The notes under the pieces: model-generated
What the model was told of the DNA's origin: nothing
Seen by the model: the letters and a program-made list of their open reading frames with translations, nothing else
Databases searched by the model: none
Program-made: the position numbers and the translations under genes
Assembly (NCBI GenBank): GCA_009908735.1
Contig: JAAAOR010000126.1
Span: 1-34,762, forward strand
Reading direction: 5' to 3'
DNA from: Spirochaetota bacterium
GTDB lineage: Bacteria; Spirochaetota; Spirochaetia; DSM-27196; PWMO01
Length of the DNA stretch: 34,762 nt
Part shown: positions 1 to 8,119 of the stretch, piece after piece
Layout: the number at the start of each line of letters is the position of its first letter
Position numbering within the stretch: the stretch's first letter is position 1

Positions 1-111
1 AATACCGCCCATACGCAACTCTCTTTCGACTGCCCCTCTCGATCTTGATCCGCGTGGTGCATTATAGATATTCTTACAGGAAATGGCCATTATTGGTAAG
101 GCAATTCACCC

Positions 112-1338
112 ATGATCAGAATCAACGAACATTACTCGAAACTGCAGGCCGGTTACCTCTTTGTGGAAGTGGCGCGACGGATTCGTGAGTACGAAGAGGC
201 TCACCCCAATGCCTCCATCATCAAGCTCGGCATCGGGGACGTAACACGGCCCCTTTCCCCCGCAATCGTCTCCGCCTTCGAGAAGGCGGTCGCCGAGATG
301 GGAGACGTTGAAACCTTTCGAGGGTACGGACCCGAGCAGGGCTACGAGTTTCTGCGCGAGCCCATCGCCGAGCAGGACTACCGCCGCTTCGGTATGGATA
401 TTTCTGCCGATGAGATCTTCGTCTCCGACGGTGCTAAAAACGACATTGGAAACGTGCAGGAGCTCTTTGCGTCCGACATTCAGGTTGCCGTTCAGGACCC
501 GGTCTATCCGGTGTACGTGGATACCAACGTCATGGCCGGACGAACCGGCCCTGCGCAGGACGGGCAATATGAGGGCCTCACCTACCTCTCCGCGGGATTT
601 GAGAACGACTTCGTCCCCGAGCCTCCCGGGGAGACGGTGGACCTCATCTATCTCTGCTTTCCAAACAACCCCACCGGTTCGGTCGCGACCCATGAGCAAC
701 TCGCCCGCTGGGTAGACTACGCGCGCCGGAACAAGGCTCTCATCCTCTTCGACGCAGCCTACGTCGCCTTTATCCGTGACGAGGGACTGCCCCGTTCCAT
801 TTTTGAGATCGATGGCGCCCGAGAGGTAGCCATCGAGTTTCGAAGCTTTTCCAAAGACGCCGGATTCACCGGCACGCGCTGCGCGTTCACCGTCATCCCG
901 AAAGACGTCACCGCTTACGACTCAGGCGGAATGGCTCACAAGGTGCACCCGCTCTGGAACCGGCGGCACTCGACCAAGTTCAATGGGGTCTCCTATCCGG
1001 TGCAGCGGGCCGCGGCCGCCGTCTACACCGAGGCGGGAATCGAGCAGACGCGCGAGCTGTCCGATTTCTACCTCGAGAACGCACGCATCATCCGCAACGG
1101 GCTCGATGCGATCGGCCTGAGCTACACCGGCGGAACCAACAGTCCCTACATCTGGGCGCACGGAGGCGGCAGAGACTCCTGGGAGCTCTTCGACATGCTG
1201 CTCAACGAGGCCTCGGTGGTTACCACCCCCGGCGCCGGCTTCGGCAAGGCCGGAGACGGATTCATCCGCATATCAGCCTTCAACTCGCGTGAAAACGTCG
1301 AGGAGGCCATGGCTCGAATCTCGAAAGCGCTCGGCTGA
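112..1338 (+). CDS. dapL: LL-diaminopimelate aminotransferase
   Basis: This is a 408-aa fold-type I PLP aminotransferase that converts tetrahydrodipicolinate plus glutamate directly to LL-2,6-diaminopimelate, a one-step shortcut in lysine and cell-wall precursor synthesis. Seen in the sequence: an N-terminal segment with the dapL-like pattern [11 protein letters not shown], the substrate/PLP loop CFPNNPTGS, the FDAAY aspartate-tyrosine motif, and the PLP-binding lysine at K248 in SFSKDAGF, followed by the conserved GTRC. The length is normal for the DapL family (about 390-430 aa). The ATG at 112 has no strong Shine-Dalgarno site (only a distant AAGG) and I could not find a convincing promoter in the 111 bases before it. 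The gene stands alone, convergent with the sensor kinase gene. Confidence in the family is high; other class I aminotransferases are unlikely given the N-terminal signature. Confidence 0.93.
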   Translation: MIRINEHYSKLQAGYLFVEVARRIREYEEAHPNASIIKLGIGDVTRPLSPAIVSAFEKAVAEMGDVETFRGYGPEQGYEFLREPIAEQDYRRFGMDISADEIFVSDGAKNDIGNVQELFASDIQVAVQDPVYPVYVDTNVMAGRTGPAQDGQYEGLTYLSAGFENDFVPEPPGETVDLIYLCFPNNPTGSVATHEQLARWVDYARRNKALILFDAAYVAFIRDEGLPRSIFEIDGAREVAIEFRSFSKDAGFTGTRCAFTVIPKDVTAYDSGGMAHKVHPLWNRRHSTKFNGVSYPVQRAAAAVYTEAGIEQTRELSDFYLENARIIRNGLDAIGLSYTGGTNSPYIWAHGGGRDSWELFDMLLNEASVVTTPGAGFGKAGDGFIRISAFNSRENVEEAMARISKALG

Positions 1339-1356
1339 CTGAGGCGAAATGCTCCT

Positions 1357-1383
1357 GCTGCCGGAACCGTCGGGGCCGGTAGC
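1357..1383. terminator. hairpin between convergent genes, possible terminator
   Basis: In the 70-bp gap between the stop codons of dapL and the sensor kinase gene, GCTGCCGG (1357-1364) can pair with CCGGTAGC (1376-1383), eight base pairs with one G-U, around an 11-nt loop. An outer TGAGGC/GCCTCA inverted repeat brackets it. There is no T-run on either side, so if it terminates transcription it is not a canonical intrinsic terminator. Confidence 0.3.
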
Positions 1384-1408
1384 GTAGCGACAGGCCTCAC
1401 CGCGCGAG

Positions 1409-3871
1409 CTACACCTTGAGCTCTTCTATTTCGGAGAGGCGACTGCGAAGCTCCTCGAATGCCTCCGCAACCCTTGCGTACTCCCGCCAGGAGCCGTCGG
1501 TGTCGGCGTTTCGGGTGGTTTCCTCCAGCAGTGCCGCGGCATCGCCGAGGCGAAGCGCCTCGAGGTTCCACGAGCCCCCCTTGATGGTGTGGGCTACGAT
1601 CCGCGCATCCTCGAACTCTCCGCTCGCGATCTGACCCTTGAGCTCCTCGAGCTGCTGCTCGGTGCGCTCGACGAACTTACCGACTACCCGCGAGACGACC
1701 TCCGGCTGGTTCATGAAGGCCTCGAGCGCAGCCTGATACTCGAAAACCGCGCGCGCGTGTGCATCTCCGTTATTCGAACCTGCGGACCCCGCGGCGGGCG
1801 GCCCGGCGGCGGGCGGCTGGGCCGGCTGCGCGGCTGCAGGCTCAGCGTGTGCTGCCTCCGCCGCCGGCTCGGCGGCGGCCGACTCGGCCACGGGACGGGA
1901 CGCCGCCTTGCGCGCGATCAGCCAGCGCTGCAACAGAGGAGTAAGATCGTGACTCTTAAACGGCTTGGCAAGGTAGTCGTTCATACCCACCTCGATGCAG
2001 CGGTCTTTCTCTCCCCTCGTTACGTTGGCGGTTACCGCTACGATTGGAATGTCGAACCCCTGCTCGCGCAGCGTTCGGGTCGCCTCGTAACCGTTCATCT
2101 CCGGCATGTGCACATCCATGAACACGAGGTCGACGTCGTGATCGCCTGCGAGCTCGACCGCTTCCCGCCCGTTACCGGCGAGGATGGTCTCATACCCGCG
2201 TTTCTCCAGGATAGTCTTGAACAGCTGCTGATTCACGAAGTGGTCCTCGGCGACGAGGATCGTGGCTCCGGGCTCAGCCTCACTTTCATCCTCGTCTTCC
2301 TCCAGCTCCTCCACCGGTGCCTCTTCGAGGGCCGGCAGGTCCATGTCGCTGCCGAGCACCGCCTGCAGGGCGTTGGAAATGTCGTCTACCTTGAGCGGCT
2401 TGGAGAGGTAGGCGTCGAACCACTTCAGAAGCTTCATCTTTGCCTCGCCCGCCGACCGGCCGGTGGGGCTGAGCAGGATGAGCCTGGTGGAGTTGATGCG
2501 TTTGTCGGCGTTGATCTCGCTGGCCATTTGCCAGCCGTCCATGCCGGGCATGAGCAGATCGATAAAGGCGATGTCATAGGCCTCACCCGCGTCGGCGGCA
2601 CGCTTGAGCTCCCGCAGCCCCTCGGGACCATTGGGGCTCTCCTCCACCGTCGCCCCGGCGGCCACGAGGTAATGCCGGAGCACCGAACGTGCAAGATCAT
2701 GGTCGTCGACGATGAGCACCCGGGCACCCGCCCCGGCCTCTCCGTCGAAGACCTGCCCGCTCGACTCGACGCCGAGGGGCACCGCGAACCAGAACGTCGA
2801 GCCACGCCCCTCGGTGCTCTTCACCCCGATATTGCCCTTCATCAGCTTCACGAGGCTGCGGGAGATGGAGAGCCCGAGGCCCGTTCCGCCGAACTTGCGC
2901 GTGGTCGAAGAGTCTACCTGGCTGAAGGCCTTGAAGAGCTTGGTCAGCTTCTGCTCGGGTATGCCGATACCGCTGTCCGCGACCTCGACGCTGACCGTCA
3001 CCTTCGTGTCGGACTGCTGAACGCGCCGGGCGCGGATGACGATTTCGCCCGACGAGGTGAATTTAACTGCGTTGTTGAACAGGTTCACGAGGATCTGGCG
3101 CAGGCGGACGGGGTCGCCATGGACGTGCCGCGGGAGCGTCGGGTCAAGGAAGACGACGACTTCGAGGTCCTTCTTATGGGCTTCGAGGCTCAGCATGTCG
3201 ACGGCCTCCTGCACCATGTCGAAGAGATCGAACTCGATGACCTCGAGCGACAGCTTGCCCGCCTCGATCTTGGAGAAATCGAGTACGTCGTTTATGAGCC
3301 CGAGCAGCACCTCCGCGGAAAACTTGATCTGGTTGGCATACTCGATCTGCTCTTCGTCGAGCTGCGTCTCCTGGAGAAGCTCGGTCACGCCGGTGATGGT
3401 ATGCAACGGCGTACGGATCTCGTGGCTCATGTTCGCGAGAAATGCGGACTTCGTCCGAGTCGCCCGCTCCGCGCTCTCCTTCTCGCGGCGCAACTGCTCC
3501 TGGCCGGACTTCTCGACGGTGATGTCCTCGATGACTCCGAATACCGACGGTTCCTGCGCATGGTCGGTGACGTTGGTAAAATGCAACCGTGCCCAGGCAA
3601 TCTCACCGTTGCGATTGGTGTATCGGAGGGTGTCCTGGAACTGTGTCCGCGCCCCCGAACGCATGTCGGCGATCTCCCGGCGAAACCTCTCCTGATCGTC
3701 GGTGAAGAGCATCTCGTCAAACCGCGCTCCCTCGAGCTCGTTGGGGCTCACGCCGAGCATGGTTGTCACCACGTGGTTGGCGTAGAGAACCTCCGCGACC
3801 GGGCTCAGCATTACCATGCCGGCGGGTGACTGATCAAAAATGGCCTGAAACTGGCTCGAATTTGCGTCCAT
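1409..3871 (-). CDS. soluble hybrid histidine kinase (PAS-HisKA-HATPase-REC-REC-Hpt)
   Basis: This is an 820-aa complete phosphorelay in one protein. Domains in order: PAS (about 5-120), HisKA with the phospho-accepting H150 in FLANMSHEIRTPL, HATPase_c with N box (RQILVNLFNNAVKF, about 258-271), G1 DSGIGIP and G2 FGGTGLGLS, REC1 (about 384-505, D438 in FIDLLMPGMDG), an acidic linker, REC2 (about 537-650, D586 in FMDVHMPEMNG), an Ala/Pro-rich linker (about 655-700), and Hpt with H761 in AHTIKGGS. No transmembrane segment is visible, so it should sense a cytoplasmic signal through the PAS domain. An ATG 54 nt further upstream would overlap the preceding gene; I chose the ATG at 3871, eight bases after the regulator gene's stop, because the PAS domain begins right there. 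It is co-transcribed with the dual-receiver regulator. REC1 keeps the DD pair and the phosphorylated aspartate, so both receivers look functional. Confidence 0.93.
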   Translation of the reverse strand: MDANSSQFQAIFDQSPAGMVMLSPVAEVLYANHVVTTMLGVSPNELEGARFDEMLFTDDQERFRREIADMRSGARTQFQDTLRYTNRNGEIAWARLHFTNVTDHAQEPSVFGVIEDITVEKSGQEQLRREKESAERATRTKSAFLANMSHEIRTPLHTITGVTELLQETQLDEEQIEYANQIKFSAEVLLGLINDVLDFSKIEAGKLSLEVIEFDLFDMVQEAVDMLSLEAHKKDLEVVVFLDPTLPRHVHGDPVRLRQILVNLFNNAVKFTSSGEIVIRARRVQQSDTKVTVSVEVADSGIGIPEQKLTKLFKAFSQVDSSTTRKFGGTGLGLSISRSLVKLMKGNIGVKSTEGRGSTFWFAVPLGVESSGQVFDGEAGAGARVLIVDDHDLARSVLRHYLVAAGATVEESPNGPEGLRELKRAADAGEAYDIAFIDLLMPGMDGWQMASEINADKRINSTRLILLSPTGRSAGEAKMKLLKWFDAYLSKPLKVDDISNALQAVLGSDMDLPALEEAPVEELEEDEDESEAEPGATILVAEDHFVNQQLFKTILEKRGYETILAGNGREAVELAGDHDVDLVFMDVHMPEMNGYEATRTLREQGFDIPIVAVTANVTRGEKDRCIEVGMNDYLAKPFKSHDLTPLLQRWLIARKAASRPVAESAAAEPAAEAAHAEPAAAQPAQPPAAGPPAAGSAGSNNGDAHARAVFEYQAALEAFMNQPEVVSRVVGKFVERTEQQLEELKGQIASGEFEDARIVAHTIKGGSWNLEALRLGDAAALLEETTRNADTDGSWREYARVAEAFEELRSRLSEIEELKV

Positions 3872-3879
3872 AATGATCT

Positions 3880-5145
3880 TCAGAAGTTGAGCTTCAGCAC
3901 CTCGGTCGCCTTCTTGCGGAGCCATTCGGGCTTCAGCGGCTTGATGACGTAACTCTTCACGCCGTACTTCAGCGCATCGATGACGGTTTCCCGCTTCGAG
4001 AGGGCGGAAAGCACGATAATAGGCGGCTTCTCACCGCCCCGAGAGTTTACTTCCTCGAGCACCTGGAAACCGTTCATCTCCGGCATCATAAGATCGAGAA
4101 AAACGAGGTCGTAGTCGCGACTCGCGTAGTCGGCGAGAAACTCCGCGCCGTTGTCGTAGGTGCTGATCTGAAACTCCGTGTCGGAGAACGCGGTCTTGAT
4201 GAGCTCCTGAATGACGAAATCGTCGTCGACCGCCGCAAGCTTGATATTACTTCCAAGATCGTTGAGAGGAACGTCCTGCGTGCGCTCACCTTCGAACTTC
4301 ATGTTGATGGTCTCACCGCCCTCCTTCTTCGGTGCCGAGGCGGTAAGGAACTCCTGCTGCACGGTCCGACTCTCGGAATCCATGTAGGATCCGGCCTTTC
4401 GCCCGAGCAGCCCGTCCATTGCAACTTCGAGGTTATTGGTCACCTCGATCTCGTAAAAGTCGTCGGACTTTTCCACGTAACGCCGCACGTAATCCGAGTT
4501 GGTCAGAATCTTTATGTCGGCCGGGCGTGCGCCCGAATACTCGACAATGTTCTGAATGAGAGTCGCGAGCTTTAGAGAATCCTGCGAAGTGACCTCGATG
4601 CTCGACATCATGAGGAGGACCTTCGGTGTTTTCACTTCGTAGAGCCCGAGCAGCTCCTTGATCTTGTAGCGCAGCAGTTCAATCTTTTCGCGGTTCAGCC
4701 CCTGGGCGACCTCGATGAAGAGGATCTCGTCATTGAAGTGAGCCTCGATGATGCTCGGCGTATTGTCGAGGTCGAGCTTGACACCCAGCAACTCGGCGAC
4801 AGTGTTCAAAAGCGCGTCGATTTTGATCGGTTTTGTGAAGAACTTGCGCACATTGTAGCGAGCGACCTGGATGATTTTGTCCCGGTCGATACGCGCCGAT
4901 GCCATGATCACCGGCACCGCCGCTACGTTCTTGTCGTCGGTCTTCTTCTGCAGCAGCTCGAGCGAGCTGACCCGAGAGAGATAGTAGTCCATAACAACGA
5001 GATCCGAGGGATCCGCGCGCAGTTTCGACCATCCGTCGAGACCGTTTACCGCGACGTCTACCTCGAAGCCATACTCCTCGAGCTTCTGCTTGAGGAACTC
5101 GCGAAAGAGTGACGATTCGTCGATTACCAGAATGCGTTTCGCCAT
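3880..5145 (-). CDS. dual-receiver response regulator (REC - possible STAS-like - REC)
   Basis: This 421-aa protein has a receiver domain at each end. REC1 spans about 3-122 with D53 in VVMDYYLSR and the TKP lysine at about 105; REC2 spans about 302-418 with a DDD triad (307-309), D351 in FLDLMMPEMNG and an IKP lysine. There is no DNA-binding, GGDEF, HD-GYP or CheB domain. The middle (about 130-247) has an alternating strand/helix pattern reminiscent of STAS-type domains (ILFIEVA, then KVLLMMSSIEVTSQDSLKLATLI, then DIKILTNSDYVRRYV); that is inference from pattern only. A linker rich in charged residues (about 250-295) follows. It is the first gene of a two-gene operon with the downstream hybrid kinase, which is the likely phosphodonor. 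A GAGGT Shine-Dalgarno site lies about 8 nt before the ATG. The output is probably through protein-protein contacts. Confidence 0.85.
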   Translation of the reverse strand: MAKRILVIDESSLFREFLKQKLEEYGFEVDVAVNGLDGWSKLRADPSDLVVMDYYLSRVSSLELLQKKTDDKNVAAVPVIMASARIDRDKIIQVARYNVRKFFTKPIKIDALLNTVAELLGVKLDLDNTPSIIEAHFNDEILFIEVAQGLNREKIELLRYKIKELLGLYEVKTPKVLLMMSSIEVTSQDSLKLATLIQNIVEYSGARPADIKILTNSDYVRRYVEKSDDFYEIEVTNNLEVAMDGLLGRKAGSYMDSESRTVQQEFLTASAPKKEGGETINMKFEGERTQDVPLNDLGSNIKLAAVDDDFVIQELIKTAFSDTEFQISTYDNGAEFLADYASRDYDLVFLDLMMPEMNGFQVLEEVNSRGGEKPPIIVLSALSKRETVIDALKYGVKSYVIKPLKPEWLRKKATEVLKLNF

Positions 5146-5165
5146 ATGATCTTACCTCGCCCCTT

Positions 5166-5194
5166 GTTATACGTGATTTCTCCGCGTCACGCAA
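5166..5194 (-). promoter_or_regulatory. candidate promoter for the two-component operon
   Basis: On the minus strand TTGCGT (5189-5194) and TATAAC (5166-5171) are separated by 17 bp, about 20 nt before the regulator gene's start codon. The -10 box is good (5 of 6) and the -35 box is weak (3 of 6). Confidence 0.4.
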
Positions 5195-5243
5195 GAATCG
5201 TTCCTGAGCAGACGATTGCCTGGGGGCGAGGCAACGCACGCGA

Positions 5244-5272
5244 TTGACGCTGTCCGGACCGGACACTACACT
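5244..5272 (+). promoter_or_regulatory. candidate promoter with near-leaderless start (phosphohexomutase)
   Basis: TTGACG (5244-5249), a 17-bp spacer and TACACT (5267-5272) end only 9 nt before the ATG at 5282. Transcription starting about 7 nt after the -10 box would leave a leader of 0-3 nt. It also argues against translation starting further upstream. Confidence 0.6.
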
Positions 5273-5281
5273 CGCCTCGCT

Positions 5282-7126
5282 ATGGCACGAATCGATGATC
5301 CGCTGACAGGACTTCCGCTCGGCGATCCCGATGCCGACGCACTCGGCAACGGCGTCCCTTGCGCATCGGACAGCATCGCGGCGGCCCGTGCCTCGATGAT
5401 TGTCTCCGCCTCCGGCTGGCGAAAGATTTTCGTGGCCGATGGTGATGAAAGCTCGGCCGTGAGCGAGGTCGGCCCCGCGGACCGGGAGCTCACCGCGCTT
5501 GCCGGCGCCGCCTTCTGCGAGTACTTCGCCGCCCCACTCTCACCCTCGCGGCGCAGCATAGTTCTCGCCGTGGACTCGCGCCCCACCGGCGCCGTTCTCG
5601 GCGAGATCCTGCTGCGGGTCCTGCTTGCGCACGACCTGGAGGTGCGCTATCTCTTCATCTCGCCCATACCGGAAGTCGTTGCCTACGCCGCCTCCGATGC
5701 GCGCATCGGGGCCTTCCTCTACGTAAGCGCTAGCCACAACCCCGTCGGGCACAACGGACTGAAGTTCGGCCGCGCCGGAGAAGGTGTGCTTGCCGGCCCC
5801 GAGTCTCGCAAGGTCGCCGCGGCCTTCGACCGGCTCTGCGAAGACGAGATGGCGCGGCGACGCCTTGCCGATAGCGTGCGACGGGTGTCCACCCGCGCAA
5901 TCGCCCGGACATTCACCGACGTTGCCGTGGTCAAGCCGCGCGCGGTGTCCGCCTACAGGCGCTTCGTCCTCGAGGTTGCCGACGGACCGGTCGGAGCGGG
6001 TAGCGCCGCCGCGGCGATATCGGCCGGCGCCGAGGCATCCGGGTGCGGGATTCTCATTGACTTCAACGGCAGCGCTCGAACGACGTCCGCGGATGTCTCG
6101 CTCTTCGGCGCCCTTGGTATACGCGTGCGGACCCTCAACGCGGCGCCACGGGAGATAGCACATCAGATCCTTCCCGAGGGCCCCGGCCTCGATGATGCCC
6201 GAGCCGCGCTGGCCGCGGCGGCCGCGGCGGACCCCGCCTTCAACCTGGCCTACGTCCCCGACAACGACGGCGACAGGGGCAACCTCGTGTTCGCCGACGC
6301 AACCACGCCCCTGAGCGCCCAGGAAGTTTTTGCGATGGCGGTGGTAGCCGAGCTCTCATGGCTCTCCGTCTCGGGGTTCGAGGCCACGGCAGCGCGGCCC
6401 TGGGCCGTCGCCGTGAACGGCCCCACGTCGCTGCGAATCGAGCGGATCGCGGCGGCCTTCGGCGCGGAGGTACACCGCTGCGAGGTCGGAGAGGCAAACG
6501 TGGTGGCGACCGCCGAGCGGCTCCGCGCGCGCGGCTACCTCGTTCGTATTCTCGGGGAGGGTTCCAACGGCGGGAATATCCTTCATCCCTCCCGGGTCCG
6601 GGACCCCATGGCGACCGTCTTCTCCTTCCTGAAGCTGCTGTATGCCGGGCGCGGCACCGAACACGACCTCTTCCGTCAATGGTGCCGAAAGAGCGGGAGG
6701 GAGGACGACTACCGCGAGGATTTCACCCTCGAGCAAGTTCGCCTCACCCTGCCCCGATTCGTGACCACCGGGACCGGCGACCGGGGGGCCAAGCTGCAGG
6801 TCCGCACCGCCGATCATACGCTGCTCAAGGCGCGGTACCGCGAGGTTTTCGCCTCGCAGTGGGAGCGGCGAGCCGCGGAGTTCGCGCATCGCTTCGGATT
6901 TACCCGGTACGAGGAGATACGCCACGAGGACGGCGGGCCGGGCGGCCTGAAGATGCAGTTCTACGATGCAGCTGACCGAGCGGTGGGGTTCTTGTGGATG
7001 CGAGGCTCGGGGACGGAGCCCGTCTTCCGCGCTGTCGTCGATGTCGAGGGTACGGATTCGGAGGCCGAGACAGAGCTCCTCGAGTGGCACCGCAGCATGA
7101 TCTCTCAGGCGGACAAGGGCGGGTGA
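5282..7126 (+). CDS. phosphohexomutase (phosphoglucomutase/phosphomannomutase family)
   Basis: This is a 614-aa alpha-D-phosphohexomutase that interconverts hexose 1- and 6-phosphates (glucose or mannose) in the cytoplasm. Seen: the catalytic phosphoserine loop LYVSASHNPVGHNG with Ser at about residue 151, the Mg-binding loop PDNDGDRGN, the sugar-specificity loop GEGSNGGN, and the C-terminal phosphate-binding loop RGSGTEPVFR. The length matches the longer PGM2-like branch rather than the roughly 460-aa PMM/PGM enzymes, so the exact substrate is open. A TTG 66 nt upstream would extend the frame, but a TTGACG-N17-TACACT promoter lies inside that extension, so I start at ATG 5282. No Shine-Dalgarno site is visible, which fits a near-leaderless mRNA. 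The gene is convergent with mutY. Confidence 0.9.
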   Translation: MARIDDPLTGLPLGDPDADALGNGVPCASDSIAAARASMIVSASGWRKIFVADGDESSAVSEVGPADRELTALAGAAFCEYFAAPLSPSRRSIVLAVDSRPTGAVLGEILLRVLLAHDLEVRYLFISPIPEVVAYAASDARIGAFLYVSASHNPVGHNGLKFGRAGEGVLAGPESRKVAAAFDRLCEDEMARRRLADSVRRVSTRAIARTFTDVAVVKPRAVSAYRRFVLEVADGPVGAGSAAAAISAGAEASGCGILIDFNGSARTTSADVSLFGALGIRVRTLNAAPREIAHQILPEGPGLDDARAALAAAAAADPAFNLAYVPDNDGDRGNLVFADATTPLSAQEVFAMAVVAELSWLSVSGFEATAARPWAVAVNGPTSLRIERIAAAFGAEVHRCEVGEANVVATAERLRARGYLVRILGEGSNGGNILHPSRVRDPMATVFSFLKLLYAGRGTEHDLFRQWCRKSGREDDYREDFTLEQVRLTLPRFVTTGTGDRGAKLQVRTADHTLLKARYREVFASQWERRAAEFAHRFGFTRYEEIRHEDGGPGGLKMQFYDAADRAVGFLWMRGSGTEPVFRAVVDVEGTDSEAETELLEWHRSMISQADKGG

Positions 7127-7163
7127 AGCGAGCGCGGAAGCTAAGACGCCAGGGCCGACGGCC

Positions 7164-7967
7164 TCAGCGGATGCGCAAAGCGCCGCCGTCGCGTGTCAGG
7201 AACCCCTCGGTCTCGAGTGCCGCCACCACCGGATCGACCCGCTCCGCGGGAAAACCGAGCAGCTCCGGCAACGCCTCGGCGGCGAGGCCCTCGCGCTCGG
7301 CGAGGGCGCGAAGCAGCCTGCCGCGAATCTGGCGGTCTGAGTTCTCGAATGCGCTCTGGCGCGTGTAGTGTGCGCTGCGGCGGTTGGCGTTCGGGAACCA
7401 CCTAGCGAGCATCGTACCGTAATCCATGAGTGCATAGTACCAGTTGCGCGGGTCGTCGGTATCAAGGGTATCGCGGACGAGGGGCAGGATATCGCGATCA
7501 CGGACATCGGCCTGCTCGCGGAAAAAGAAATGAATAAACACGCGTCGGATGTTCGTCTCTATGAACACGACCGGACTGTTGTAGGCAAAGGCGGCCAGCG
7601 AGCCCGCGGTGTTGGGACCGACACCAGGAAGTGTCTCCAGCGTCCGGGGATCGCGCGGCAGCTCGCCGTCATACCGCGAGACAATGCGCCCAGCCGAGGC
7701 GTGCAGAAACTTCGCGCGGCGATTGTACCCGAGCCCCTGCCAGGCGAGCAGCACGTCCCGGAGCTCCGCGGCGGCAAGTGATGAAAAGTCGGGAAACCGC
7801 GCGATGAACTCCGGATACTTCTGCATCACCCGCGGAACCTGCGTCTGCTGCAGCATGATCTCGGAGACGAAGATTCGGTAGGGGTCCTGTGTCTCGCGCC
7901 ACGGCATGGGGCGGCCGTAGCTCTCGTAGAAGCCGCGTATGAGGCGGCGAAACTCATCGTATTCCAT
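7164..7967 (-). CDS. mutY: clusterless MutY-type adenine glycosylase (HhH-GPD)
   Basis: This 267-aa HhH-GPD DNA glycosylase should remove adenine mispaired with 8-oxoguanine or G. Seen: the catalytic glutamate E36 in SEIMLQQTQV, the aromatic WQGLGYNRRA segment, and the helix-hairpin-helix LPGVGPNTAGSLA (about 113-125). The residue equivalent to the catalytic Asp of E. coli MutY (LDGNVKRV) is Glu here (E137 in FIETNIRRVF). The protein contains no cysteine at all; where the four-cysteine 4Fe-4S loop should be it reads NANRRSAHYTRQS. It also lacks the C-terminal NUDIX-like 8-oxoG recognition domain. MutY homologues without the cluster are known, so this is a variant branch rather than a broken gene, but its specificity cannot be assumed. 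No clear Shine-Dalgarno site precedes the ATG. Confidence 0.85.
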   Translation of the reverse strand: MEYDEFRRLIRGFYESYGRPMPWRETQDPYRIFVSEIMLQQTQVPRVMQKYPEFIARFPDFSSLAAAELRDVLLAWQGLGYNRRAKFLHASAGRIVSRYDGELPRDPRTLETLPGVGPNTAGSLAAFAYNSPVVFIETNIRRVFIHFFFREQADVRDRDILPLVRDTLDTDDPRNWYYALMDYGTMLARWFPNANRRSAHYTRQSAFENSDRQIRGRLLRALAEREGLAAEALPELLGFPAERVDPVVAALETEGFLTRDGGALRIR

Positions 7968-8070
7968 GGGGTATCAAGAAGCGTGTTGGCGGCGTGGCCG
8001 CAGCGCGGCTGCGGGGGGTGACGCCGCGGCCCGACCCAGAGCCGCCGCTCGCGTCCACCGCCGCGTCAGT

Positions 8071-8090
8071 CGCCGATGCCGCCATCGGCG
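8071..8090 (-). other. hairpin downstream of trpS
   Basis: CGCCGATG (8071-8078) and CATCGGCG (8083-8090) form an 8-bp perfect stem with a 4-nt loop, starting 27 bases after the trpS stop codon in the direction of trpS transcription. There is no T-run after it, so it could be a Rho-associated or mRNA-stabilising structure rather than an intrinsic terminator. Confidence 0.4.
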
Positions 8091-8119
8091 GTCGCCATCG
8101 GCAGTCGCCATCGGCGGCT
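8081..8119. repeat. three tandem 13-bp repeats at the 3' end of trpS
   Basis: Three copies of a 13-bp unit, GCCATCGGCGGTC and close variants, lie head to tail at 8081-8093, 8094-8106 and 8107-8119. The last runs into the trpS stop codon (8118-8120, minus strand). Each copy contains CATCGGC, which can pair with the single CGCCGATG at 8071-8078, so alternative hairpins are possible. The rest of the 150-bp mutY-trpS gap is GC-rich with no gene. Confidence 0.75.

Noticed and set aside
45..68. Promoter for dapL from TTGATC and TATAGA
   Set aside because: Spacing is only 12 bp, too short for a sigma70 promoter; nothing better was seen in the first 111 bases.
1589..3829. Long open frame (746 codons) on the plus strand
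   Set aside because: It is antisense to the hybrid kinase, whose domains are unmistakable; the translation is rich in Arg/His/Leu with no family resemblance. Open antisense frames are common in GC-rich genes.
8071..8119. Repeats near trpS as a CRISPR array
   Set aside because: Units are 13 bp and directly adjacent with no spacers, and no cas genes are nearby.
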